Of a stretch of DNA of 25,736 nucleotides, positions 1 through 11,051 are shown piece by piece (positions within the stretch are counted from its first letter, which is position 1; each line of letters begins with the position of its first letter). Below the pieces are notes generated by a model. It saw nothing but the letters and a program-made list of their open reading frames with translations, was not told the DNA's origin and did no database searches. Made by a program: the position numbers and the translations under genes. The stretch spans positions 1 through 25,736 of the forward strand of contig JAQGAU010000608.1 in assembly GCA_034698045.1 (NCBI GenBank). Reading direction: 5' to 3'. Source of the DNA: Paramacrobiotus richtersi (Eukaryota > Tardigrada > Eutardigrada > Parachela > Macrobiotidae).

Positions 1-3000
1 CTGAGGACATACCACCCGAATTCTCCACCCAGTCAACCGTCAAAGTGGATATGGAGCCGGGAATTTATGTTGGAGGAAGGGATGATACCGGCGATATTGT
101 GGACTCGAGGGATTACGAAGAAATCGACCAAAGTAAGCTATACGTAATTTATTTGGCAATAGCCCGAAAACAACGTAGTATGCTTATTCCGTATAGCAGT
201 AGTTCCATCGAGGCGATCAATAATATCTTGTTTAAAGTACTACTAATTTATGTTCATTTGTTGCAGGTCAACGAATTCGGGCGCCAAGTCGACAAGCTCC
301 CATTTACAACAGTACAGGACAGGATCGACGCACTACAGTCCGTCGTCCGCTGGACACAGCACGTTTGAACTCTAACGGTAATTAGTGAGCGCATTTTATC
401 AGCACGCTACCTATACCAGAACGGAAACCATTTCTGTTGTCAAAACAGATGTTACTAAACAAGAGTTTCCAGAGAAGGAACTACCTCGTCCAGTACTACC
501 ACCGAAGAAGCAGCCCATGCCTGTACTAAGTAAGTCAGATTCTTAGCTGCAAATCTGTATTTTTTACAATGTTCGCTGTTAGGGAAACCCGCCTCGGCAA
601 ATATGCGTCGGATGAAATTCGGCGAAAGCATAGAATCTGCCACTCCTGGTCCAACTGTAGGACTCGGAATAGACCCACGTCCGGCAACGAAATATGGCTG
701 TATGATTGCACTGCTTGTTGTTCGCTTGAGAAACAAAGCCGAACATGCATGTGATGCTGAACTAATCTTTCAGATCGACCTATCACTTGGGCGAAATCGA
801 AGCCAGCTCCACCGCGCCGCATACGCTACAACGATTCCATTACCTCCAACCGAATCCGCTACAACGAGACCCTCGGTTCACATCGATTCTTATTGAACGA
901 ATCCCAAACCCCTCATATGTTGGAAATCGCTCCGCCCATACGACCCCTCCGAAAACCAGCCAGAGTGCCCTCGCTGATACTGCTCCCATCCAGACACGGG
1001 TTTCAAGGACCTGAACCATCCATTGCCACACCTGTCAGACATGCATTCAGTCAGGATTATGAGGAAGTTGTACAGATTGTTCCTGAAGATATAGCCCATT
1101 ACGAGGACTTCGAACCATCCGCCATTCCCGCGGCTCCAAGGGTCTTTATGAATCATTCTCTGGGAAGGCACGCAGTGCCAGAAACCGTACCGGCCACTGT
1201 TCCGGCACAAGTAAGCAACTTCTCCGTTCATGATGAGGAGCTGCTCGAAGGCGTGGATTTCCATTACGATTATGATGAACTGCACGATGGCGTGTTTCCT
1301 TCCAAACTCCCTCCAACGGTTAGGCGACGCCAAAATGTCACATTCAGACATCGACTGCAGCATAATATCACAGTGGCGGAAAATATCTCGATGATTCATG
1401 AAGATCAGACTGCAGCACCCGCAACTCCGAGTCCTTCGACAACTGTTCCATTGCGTAGAAAGGTCACGAAAACAACCCCATTTCGATTGGCTGGGACAAA
1501 AGGTGTGTTCTTTTCTCCATATGCGTGTTATTCAGCTGTATGATAACAACGCTATGCATTTTATTTTCTTCAGGATCTCATAAACGCTTTCGACCTAACG
1601 CCACAGTGAGCAAACCTTCGCGCCGCTTAAGGACTGACGATACGGTGGGAGACAGGATTCGGCATACGAATGCGTCGATCAGCGATCGGCTCGGATTTCT
1701 GGATACCATACACGCAGACCGCGCCGTTACTCAACTACCTCGCACCAAAGCGAAACGGCCACACGGTTCGTGAATTCGTAATCACTAATCAATACGACAT
1801 TTTTCACTTTTTCGTGACAATTTGATGTACCACTTGCAGGTGTCATACCACGTTACCGATACGGAAATTTTACCAAAATGCCGGGTCAAATGAGGCGCAC
1901 CACAGCCAACATGACAATTGTGCCTGTCTTCGAGCCACACACACCAGAACGAGCCGGTACGAAATTCGAATTTTTTTCTGAAAATTTATCGACTGGGATA
2001 GGTTCAGATTTTAGAAGATCACAGTTTAATTCACGTACATTCAACTACAGTACTGATTTCCAGTACATCGGCTGTTGCGCATTGTATCAGTTTCTTCTTG
2101 ACTGTTGGCCACTTTCTCTCAAATCAATGTTAATATCTTTCCAACTGTCTATATTAATCAGACTTTGCGACATGAACCGTTGAATTTTTCAGAATATTCA
2201 ACACCTATGCCGCAAGGAATACACACGAACGATACGGCAGTGGAAACCGATCGTCTTCATCACGCTGAAAGCAACTATCTCCTGCAACAGAGAATCAACT
2301 TTCGTAACGACTCCAGTTATGCGGAAGCAGACCGCGTCTACCAACCAAAGCCGTATTTCCATAACATGACGGCCCATTATCCTGGAATAACATTGCCGCC
2401 TAGGGTGGGCTCCTATATGTCAAACTACACAGTCAAATACCATGGAACACCTGCACCACATCTCGAACCAATCCCAGGACGATTGAGATTCGATGACACG
2501 GTCGTGGTCGACAGAATTTCGCACCGTAATGAAAGCCTCTCATATGTCCCCCATCTGCCTTCGACGCCTTACCGGAGATATGAAAATATTAGTGCGTTGT
2601 CGAGAAATGACAGTGATTTCGAAGTGGAGGAGATTACGGTGACCTCACCAAGGGAAAGCGATCGCCTTCATCGTACCGACAGCAGCTATCTCGCGCAGCA
2701 GAAAATCATCTTTCGTAACGACACCACTTCTTCCGAAGCGGACCGCGTGTACCAGCCAATGCCGTATTCCCATAACATTACGGCCATGTATCCTGGAATA
2801 ACACCCCCGCCTCGGATGGACATTGGCTCCTATATGTCGAACTATACAGTCAAATACCACGGAACACCCGCACCACATCTGGAACCAACTCCAGGAAGAC
2901 TGAGATTCGATGACACGGTCGTGGTCGACAGGATTTCGCACCGTAACGAAAGCCTCTCGTATGTCCCACATCTGCGAACAACGCCATACCGGAAGTATCA

Positions 3001-6000
3001 AAATATTAGTGCGTTGTCGAGAAATGACAGTGATTTCGAAGTGGAGGAGATCGTAATGACCCCACCAAGGGAAACCGATCGTCTTCATCGCAGCGAAAAC
3101 ACCAATGTCGCGCAGCAGCGAATCACTTTTCGTAACGACACCAGTTATGCCGCGGCGGACCGCGTCTACCAGCCAAAGCCATATTCCCATAACATGACGG
3201 CCACATATCCTGGGATAACACTGCCACCTAGGATGGGATCCTATTTGTCGAACTACACCGTCAAATATCACGGGACACCTGCACCACATTTGGAACCAAT
3301 CCCAGGAAGGTTGAGATTCGATGACACGGTTTTGGTTGACAATATTGCGCACCGCAACGAAAGCTTCTCGTATGTCCCACATCTGCCTACGCCGCCTTCC
3401 CGCCTATACAAAAATATTAGTGCTTTGTCGAGAAACGATACTGATTTCGAAGTGGAGGAGATTACAGTAACCCCACCCATTGAGCGGAATTCTACCTTGA
3501 TGTATAAACAACCGACTGAAGCTCTTTCTGTAGCCTCGACTGGTAAGGCCGATCAAGTTTAACAATATTTGACCAATGCGTACAGTTAAATGATGTGATT
3601 GAAAATAGGTGATCGATTACAATATGGCAACTTGAGCATGGATGTGGATCGCATGCGATACGATGCTTCCCATCAAGGAAACATCATTCATTATGGAGAA
3701 CGTACTAATATCGACGCCTATAGTGTAGCTCCTCCTGTCCATATCGAAAGCCACCTGGAACCTGAAGACGATTTCATGTACGACTACGAAGAGAATCCAA
3801 TCCCGTACAACATCACTGGGAAAAGCGTAATCTCTAAATCCAGTCTTTCGCGTCGCGAATACGTAAAAGGTGAGACTTAGAAAAGAGCTAATATCAGGTA
3901 GCCGTTCGGCTGTATTGAACATGTCTAATCTTTACTGATTGATCCCTAGGCTTTAAAGATACCCGAATGCGCCATAACCTTACTACACTGACAGACCGCA
4001 TTAGCTTCGGGAATTCTACGGGTGTACGTGACCAAATCCACTTCGGCGACATCAAAAACTTCCCTGAAACACCGAAACAACTGAATGGATCATTAGTTCG
4101 CCCAGACACCTCAACGCCAGTCCCAATGCTGACCAAGTCCCCGCATCGGTTGGCTATAACGGACTACATCGCGGTTACCAACACACCAAGAATCTATCAC
4201 GACGACACTGTAGTAGCGGATCGACTGAAGTATGGAAATCGCTCGTACCACTTGTACACCGATACTCCGCGTCTGACGCAGTATCCCCACATCCTCGACG
4301 TGACGGAATATGGAGAGATTGGCGAAACACTCCGAATTAGATTCGATGAGAGCCTGGGCATCCCTGACAGAATCAAGTTCGAAGATCGCATTCCGACTAT
4401 CGAAACATACCGGCAGAGCGGGATTCGCGCTATAGCTGTGAAACCGGCTGCATTGGTTACCAGTGAACCTGTTGCCGCTGTTAGTCCACCCGCTATACAG
4501 TATCCGCGAATGGTTATCAACGCGACAAGTGGCATCGAACATTCGGAAACGCTTGGAATATCTGACAGACTGCGGTTCGATAATCGATCATGGATCAATA
4601 TATATAATGAAGAGAACACGGCACCGATCAGTAACGGCACCTCGGGAATTCCTAGGAGGAATCAACTTTCAGCTGAAGAAACTCCCAGAACTGGCGGCCA
4701 GCGTTTGCGCCTTAATCATACACTGGAACATGTTCCCGAGCCAGAGGTTCTTCCACCGATAGCTTCTATGAAACAAACGTACACACGACTGGTTTCCAAT
4801 CAAACACTGCCCCGCGTTGACAAGTTACCAACTTATTCTCCTGAATTCAGCATGCCGCATGAGCAGATCACCAGCAGTAATCAAGTACTGGATGGAATCC
4901 GTGCGCGTGGGCGATTGTCGCATTTGGATGACATGTCGATACCAGAATCGCCAGCACCTCTCATCACGGATCAGACCGCAGCACTGGTACCCGGCAAGTC
5001 ACCTGCAAGTCAGCGGCTGAAGCACAACGGAACGTTGAGTGTTCCGGACCACGCAGAAATACTTCACCCAGGTCTTCTACCACTTCCGGTTCGTGTTCCA
5101 GTCATTCCATCAGGAGCACCTTTCCCCATCGACGCTGCACTATCGGTTGCAAGTATGACCCGGTTGACGGTCGATGACATCAGCCATAAGGAGGCTCTCC
5201 CTCTTGTGGATGACTTAGTCGCAGATGGTGCTCCAGTGATCGTTGCCCCACATTATCCCGTGCAGATGCCAAACCAGCAACGATACAACGCAACCGTCAA
5301 TGACAGAGCAAGCAACCGACTGAGACATAACGAGACGCTGGGAGTTCCAGACCGGATTGCCCATGACGACACTTTGGATGGTTATGAAGTCAGTGGGCCA
5401 CATGTTTTGCCGCGGTTCCCGGATCACGCTGCGTCCTTTCCGTCAGCTCCCATTCCCTTTGCGCCGAACTTGACAATATCTCCGGTTTTGAATAAGAGCC
5501 GTTTAGCATTCGATCACATAATCGAAGAGGATAGGCCTCCGCATATGGACAATTTGCAAGCTTCCGAAACGTTCAAACCATTCGCTAAGGAACAGTCATC
5601 GGTTGCTACAGTCGAGCGAGTGCGATACAACGACACTGCTATACCAACGAACCGTCTGAGACATCACGATACCTTAGGAATATCCGAACGCATCGTCTAT
5701 GATCAAGCACTGGACGGTCTTGAAGCTCCTGGTCCAGCTCTGGTTCCACTTCCGGCTCGCGTTGATCTCGTTGCGCTTACGCCTCCACCAGCTATAATCC
5801 CAACAGCAGGCGCACCGATTCTGAATGGAAGCTTGTTGTACGGTAATCGCTCTGGACTCGAAGGCATCAGAGGACAGAAAAGAATGTTGCACACAGATGA
5901 CCTTACAGTCAACGAAGTTCCACCACCGGTTGCTCCCTACGCACCAGGAACGAGACCTGCTCAGCCGCAGTCCGAGCCGGCAGTGAGACGAATGTACAAC

Positions 6001-9000
6001 GAAACAGCCATAGCTAGCGATCGGCTGCAACACCACGAAAGTATGGGTACTGTGGATCGCATTGCATACGACAAGATTCTGGACAGTCCAGAACTACGCC
6101 CTCCGGTTATGAGTCCGCAGCCTCCTGGTGTCGTACATGTTCCGTTAATAGCCACCGCTCCTGAGACCAGCTTAGCGCAAACACACGTCGTAAATAATGT
6201 CCCACCATTTGCTGACCACTCCAGATTTGACAGCATCAAAGGGAAAGACAGGCTTTTGCATACGGACGACCTTCAAACACACGAAGCTGCCCCACCTATC
6301 GGCTTTGGCCAACCTCCACCCAAGGCCCTTTACATTCCTTTACCGTCATTCAGCGAACTGCGTTACAACGATACGCTGGCAACAAGCAGACTAAGTCACA
6401 ACGATACCTCGGGAATTGTCGACCGCGTTCTGTACGATCAAACACTGGATGGAGTCGAAGTTCAAGGGCCAGTTATTGCTTTACGCCCCGCTCAACCGGA
6501 AATCCAAGAAGATACCATGAGCAAGAACGCTACTTTCACTTCCCCAGAAAGACTGCAGAACACCGATGGCCTGACATTCTATGAAGATACAGCGCGTATT
6601 CCACTCAGCTCTTCGGAAAGTGGTGCAGTTCGTAAAACAAACGAAACATCCCGACTGCGGTACCATCATGTTGTTGCGGATCGGCTGTTCCACGCTGATT
6701 CCCTTGGGGTTTCTGACACTGCTCGGGACACAGACTTCGGGTTTACTGCAGTAAACGCTTCATTACAAAGATCTCCGAATGCAGTCCAAGTTGCAGCTGC
6801 AGAGACGCCATCCTTGCCGGTGACGGACATTCATCCGCTGGATGACCGCTTAATGTACCAACCATTACCTGACAGGAACCGCCTTAGCTTACAGAGAAAC
6901 GAATCAAGTGCCCGACTGAGACACAATGAAACACTTGGATTATCAACAGGAATCGATTACGAAGGAAGATTTGGTGTACCGACCATAACCCGTGAGCCGG
7001 CATTCATACCCGTGATCGCTCCCGAGATACCATCCTTACCGGTCGGAAAAGACATCCATCTAATAAGTGACCGACTGACTCATCAACCATTGCCGGACAG
7101 CAACCGCCTTGACTTCCAGAGAACCGAATCAAATGATCGATTGAAACACAACCAGACACTTGGGTTATCGACAAGAATCGATTACGACGAAAGATATGGT
7201 GTCCCGATCATAACCCGTCCCCCGGTATTTATACCCGTGCTGCGCCCCGATGTTGGCCAGATGTACCACCAACCAATGTTTCCAGTGCATCCATTTTCCG
7301 AGGTGTTTCACGAAAGCGCTCCCGAGCACTTTGACGGTATTCGGCACAATCGTACGTTTGGCGTACCAGACAGAATGCGCTACAGTGATGATATGCTGGT
7401 CCCGGAAAAGCCGTATTTAATGCAACCGCACAATGCCTTCAAGCTTGTGGTGCCTACACCCTCCTGGACCCCAGGATCGTACCCGTTTGATATGGGCGAC
7501 CGATTGGCTGGACATCGTCTCGGAGACGGCTGGATCTACGAAGACACTGCAACATCGCAACCGGATATCAGCTACGCCCCAGAAATGGACGATACTGCCT
7601 ATACCCGCTATCCACAACAGAATGCTACGTATGGTCCAGCTGAAGAAGTCACGCAAGCCTATCCACGCGATGTCACCAAACATCAAGAAGTTCTGGATAC
7701 TGATTACGTCAGCGCGGATTATCCAGAGCATCATCACTCGCTGGGCACTACACCGCTCCCGGGTCTTTTGCGAGATCAAACCGAAGTGATTAACCGTCTT
7801 CGTCACAATGAAAGCCATATCCAAAACGATCGGCTACGGTTTCACGATAATCTCAAACGTGAAAATGATTCACTGCCCGTTAATATCACAAGAGCAGAAC
7901 AGCAAAACGTGGAACCATCAGGTGCTGCCACAGAAAGTCCGGAAGATTTCCCAGGAATGCATCACACTGCACCCAATCAGACTGCCATGGGAGACCAGTT
8001 CATGTGGCAAACGGATTCCGACCGAATGAATGGTACGTCCAGGACAGCCGACAGGTTGAAGCAGCATGACGATTTTCATGTGGAGCAATTGCCGATGCCG
8101 AATAATGTCCTGTATCCCTACTACCCTGTACCGACATTTTACAACGTTTCGGCATATCGACCGGTCGCTCCACCTGACCAACAAGTTGTGCTGCTTCCCG
8201 TACAAGGGACAACGAGACATATTATCCATCCAACGGTGGAACTACCCAGATTGTTTCCGACTGCGGCTGATCGAGACCAAATTAAAATCCAAACGCCAAA
8301 ATCCGGTCGCATTAATTACAACGATCGAGCAAACTTCTTCGAGGGACTAGGACAGTTCCCGGATGTGAACGACAGACTGAAATACATGGACTCTTTCCCA
8401 GCGGGGCACGAGGAGATGCAATTCTCACCTAAAGTTAACATGACATTTGGCCCTACTCCACACATGCCCGCTGGCATGCTTTCATCCTTTTATAATCACA
8501 CGGAAGATCAAGCGATTCCTACGTATTCGGCACAAGCAGGTCCAGATAGGTTGCTCATGGCTCCTGTCTTTCCTACGCAGAATATAAGTATGGAACAGTC
8601 CAAGATGCAAAGACAGCATGACCGTATGGATGGGTTCGAAGAACTGTATGGTGGAGCACGATTAAGACATAACATGTCATTGGAGGATAACGAAGAACTG
8701 GACATAACGCCAGCAATCTTGGGCATGCACGCTCTCCCTAGCATTACTTATCCGGATTTTCGACCACAGCCTCTGACTCCAGTCCCAATGGATGCGCTTG
8801 TTCGGGCTGGTGACAGCCAGTTATATCCAACAAACCAATCTGTCTTTTCAGGTACTGTACCAGCGTACTTCACTCGCTGTCAGTTTAGAGCAGAAGTATT
8901 GTGAATATTACTTTTCGCGGTGTACTGTAAATACATACTGGCATTTCTAGTTTGATTGATAAGTATGGCGAATTTTTCAGAATTACACCCGACTCGTCCG

Positions 9001-11051
9001 GTCCTAATTACCCAACCATCCCTTTTGCCACCGGAGCATCGGATTCCGTCGGCAGTGCCTTCAACTCCAGTTGCAGTCATTCCTTTTCCTACAGGACAGG
9101 TTGCCACTGGGAAGATTAATATTACGACGCTGACCGATGCTGACATTATGCAGAAGTTTCAAGTGCAACAAAGTAAGTAACATATGATTAAGTTTGAGTT
9201 CAAGAATGTAACGCGCCTGATCTTCCAGGTTATCGTTATAAACATCCAAACATGTACATGCTCGCTCGGGAAGCAATGAATGAGGAACTTCTGGAGTCGG
9301 CCTATGAAGAAAAGTCGCCCTTTGCATTTACACCGAAACACGGACCTTCGTACCGCGAGCACCGCAAACTGCAGGAACACGTCACTAGGAAACGACCGTT
9401 GGCCAATCGGGATCCAGTTAACGAAGATTACGAAGAAGGGCCGATGTATGACTGTCTAAACGATTAATAGTTTTTGAGCTGCGTGATTACGTTTCCTCTT
9501 TGTTATCCACAGGTCCGAAGGATATGGCGCCGCAGTTACGGATTATCCAGGTACCAACAATGCGTTTCAACCCAGTTACAGTTACCTTTGGTTTTGTTGA
9601 TGAAGGATTCGAACAAGCAACAGCATCAGCTCTTGGTATAATGATTCATCTGTTCTGTTACAGATACGACTTACGATAATTACGAACCGGAAGATAAGGA
9701 GGAACCGCAACTTGTGAAAACCAGGAAAACACATAGCAAGATCAAAGTAAGCGTTCGAAAACCGAAAGCCGACGGCAGAAAGGTTGTGGTCAGCGAAGGG
9801 CAGTCTGGAGAAAGCGGACAGTCTCATTCGGAAAGGTCACCTGGCCGACTGCGGTATTACGAAGATATGGACGGTGGAGAAGACATGGAACTTCAACGGT
9901 AAAACAATTCATGTTCAGACATGCGCCTAACAAAATAATAATAATAAATAAATCAACCGCTAAGTTAAGCCAAGATCAGCACATCGTATACTGACATTCT
10001 TTTACTCTGTTCTCGTAGAGCACGAAGCAAACACAGGAGACCTGTTAGTGATAAAGATAAGCCCAAACCTACGGATCAGGCTATGGATATTTCCAACAAC
10101 TTGACAGTACAAGTGCGTCTGAAGAATGTTATTAAAGTGATCAAGGGTGGAAGAAGAGGACAACTACCCCAGTCACCTTACGGCACCAGTTCACCGGAAG
10201 GGTACGCACATTCAAGCCGTTCAGCTGCAACCTAGTACCTGTCTTAATCCCAATGTTTTCTTCCACAGAAAGAACGATTCATTACTTCCGACAATAAGTA
10301 CCAAGATCCATGAAGTGACCATCCGCAACCAGTCCAGTAGTGTGCCGGATAATGTGGTTTTGAATGTTAACGCCTTTATTGGCAATGATTCCACGTCTAC
10401 CATGCATTCCGTACAAGTTAAACTCGTCCAGACGAAGGGCGAAGGTGGAATTGATGCGTGCAGCAGTCGCCTCCGGATTGAAAATACCGATTACGTGAAG
10501 CATGTGTATTGCTACCGCAACTCCACGGATGTCCCGATCAAACTGAGTGTCGGCGGCGGAAGTGGAGCGTTTAGTTATACGATCATCAAAGAATTTAGAG
10601 GGTACATATGGTTCTGAAGTAACTTCTTGCTTAAAATCTAAACTTGATTAACTTTATTCTGTTGTTGGGCAAAACCGATCCAAATTATTACATGAATTAA
10701 ACCCATTTTTGTTATACTTGAGAATCTTTAATAATTACAACTTTGATTTTGAAAATCGCATAGCTCAGCATTATTTTTATTTCAACAAGAGGCAGCTACA
10801 AAATACGTGTGACTAACGACAGTGATTTTAGAATACACGATGGCCGACGCTTTCGGTTCGAAGAAACTGGCGGTGACCTTTACCCACGAGTCCCAGTCCG
10901 ACCCGATGTTATGTCGGACGATCCGAACTATCTCCGTCCTGATCATGACTACTATGTCCCAGTTCGAGTTGTCGATGATGTGTGCGACGATTTTGCCGAG
11001 AGCCTCTTGACCATAAGCTACATGTGTCGTAAAACACGACGGTTCGGCTAG
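1..11051 (+). CDS. Gene A: giant secreted-type sequon-repeat protein, 5'-partial, 17 exons
   Basis: I do not recognise this family. Phase-consistent exons are 1-132, 267-377, 449-529, 583-699, 774-1502, 1574-1765, 1840-1956, 2193-3542, 3609-3869, 3950-8851, 8981-9172, 9229-9445, 9513-9550, 9664-9898, 10019-10201, 10269-10601 and 10790-11051 (TAG). Together they give about 3149 residues in one open frame from base 3. No start codon or signal peptide is visible, so the 5' end lies upstream of the window. The protein is rich in Pro, Asn, Asp/Glu and Arg, almost free of Cys until the last two exons, and studded with motifs such as RIRYNDS, RLRHNET and DRLRHNE whose Asn is an N-glycosylation sequon. 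The C-terminal 200 residues hold Cys and look beta-rich. No membrane helix follows, so secretion is inferred, helped by the signal peptide of paralogue gene B. Least certain borders: exons 12-14 and the last acceptor. Confidence 0.85.
774..1502 (+). other. Gene A exon 5: first visible RIRYND/E motifs and acidic Tyr-rich stretch
   Basis: The exon is bounded by a CAG acceptor and a GTGTGT donor, both phase 1, and encodes about 243 residues. It opens with two copies of the family motif close together (RIRYNDS and RIRYNET). It continues through a Pro-rich segment to an acidic Tyr-rich patch (FHYDYDELHDG) and then sequons in QNVTF, HNITV and ENISM. The alternation of basic motif, Pro-rich spacer and acidic Tyr patch recurs across gene A, for example FMYDYEENP in exon 9 and NEDYEEGP in exon 12. 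The open frame on the opposite strand has no start or splice context and is a shadow. Confidence 0.8.
2246..3484 (+). repeat. Three tandem 137-139-residue repeats within exon 8 of gene A
   Basis: Units are 2246-2656 (411 nt), 2657-3073 (417 nt) and 3074-3484 (411 nt), directly abutting in one exon (2193-3542). Each begins [TS]DRLH and ends near FEVEEI followed by PPRE or PPIE. The middle unit has two extra codons (DI before GSYMSN). Each unit carries six sequons in fixed places: RND[ST], HN[MI]T, SNYT, HRNES, NIS and RND[ST]. Long segments, such as the one around YHGTPAPHLEP, are identical at the protein level, and many stretches are identical at the DNA level, so duplication was recent compared with other repeats in the gene. 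The unit contains RLRFDDT, a non-sequon variant of the general motif. Confidence 0.95.
5281..6540 (+). repeat. Degenerate ~112-124-residue repeats in exon 10
   Basis: Successive units start at about 5281 (QRYNATV), 5617 (RVRYNDT), 5986 (RMYNETA) and 6357 (LRYNDTL), a spacing of roughly 336-371 nt. Each unit runs: sequon motif, a second RL-x-H-[NH]-[DE]-[ST] motif, a DRI/ERI plus [YH]D-x-[TAI]-LD block, a Pro-rich spacer, then a block like RLLHTDDL followed by a Pro/Ala spacer. Identity between units is low at the DNA level, so these are older than the exon 8 triplication. Boundaries are approximate because the spacers vary in length. Confidence 0.75.
6808..7251 (+). repeat. Two tandem 74-residue repeats in exon 10
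   Basis: Copies are 6808-7029 and 7030-7251 (222 nt each). Both start PSLPV and contain DRL followed by QPLPD. They then hold NRL plus a Gln-Arg motif, [RK]LRHNET/RLKHNQT with LGLST, a [GR]IDY block, and a closing FIPV. The sequon in the RL+HN motif is kept in both copies. The DNA is similar over much of the unit, so this is a local duplication distinct from the longer repeats just upstream. Confidence 0.88.
9229..10201 (+). other. Gene A exons 12-15: charged, basic linker before the C-terminal domain
   Basis: Exons 9229-9445, 9513-9550, 9664-9898 and 10019-10201 encode a highly charged segment. It is acidic and Tyr-rich first (NEDYEEGP), then strongly basic (VKTRKTHSKIK, RARSKHRRP) and Ser/Glu-rich. 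It holds a last motif copy, RLRYYED, lacking the sequon. Dibasic sites (TRKR, KHRR) could be proprotein convertase sites, which is inference only. The 38-nt exon 9513-9550 is the weakest border. I preferred donors GTATGA at 9446 and GTACCA at 9551 because they restore frame. An alternative uses GTCTAA at 9452 and GTTTTG near 9589. Intron phase changes from 1 to 2 from exon 14 onward, as in gene B. Confidence 0.6.
10269..11051 (+). other. Gene A C-terminal beta-sandwich-like domain (two exons)
   Basis: Exons 10269-10601 and 10790-11051 are joined by a phase-2 intron. The region has paired Cys (DACSS, VYCYR, DDVCDD, SYMCR) and alternating hydrophobic strands. It holds a Gly-rich turn (SVGGGSGAFSY), then FRIHDG, LYPRVPVRPDV, YYVPVRVVDD and a terminal strand. 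The layout F-x-I-x-D-x-x-G, then R-V-P, then Y-x-x-P-V-x-V-x-D-D resembles the order of landmarks in cadherin-type beta-sandwich repeats. That similarity is only by eye. The matching region of gene B aligns along its length. The last acceptor may be at 10789 (used here), 10795 or 10822; all keep frame. Confidence 0.72.

Larger units (their letters stand above)
3950..8851 (+). other. Gene A exon 10: 4.9-kb single repeat exon
   Basis: One open exon of 4902 nt (about 1634 residues), phase 1 at both ends (CTAG acceptor, GTACTG donor). It is far larger than any other exon here. The content is degenerate repetition: the motif [RK][LIM][RK][YHF][NH][DE][ST]-L occurs throughout, often paired with DRI or DRL about ten residues later, as in RLRHNETLGVPDRI. 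Pro/Val/Ala-rich spacers separate the motifs. There is no obvious Cys pattern, transmembrane helix or catalytic motif. Local Tyr/Asp/Glu-rich and His-rich stretches (roughly 7530-7760) interrupt the pattern. The continuous open frame with no stop over 1.6 kb of residues is strong evidence that it is translated. Confidence 0.92.

Noticed and set aside
378-419. Acceptors at 402 or 419 for gene A exon 3
   Set aside because: They give introns of 25 or 42 nt and the wrong phase. The CAG ending at 448 gives 71 nt and keeps frame.
890-1399. 169-codon minus-strand frame opposite gene A exon 5
   Set aside because: No domain or splice context; the sense strand carries the family motif and phase-consistent borders.
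2645-3382. 245-codon open frame on the minus strand opposite gene A exon 8
   Set aside because: It mirrors the triplicated exon; its own repeats follow the sense units. Sense splicing and sequon conservation show which strand is coding.
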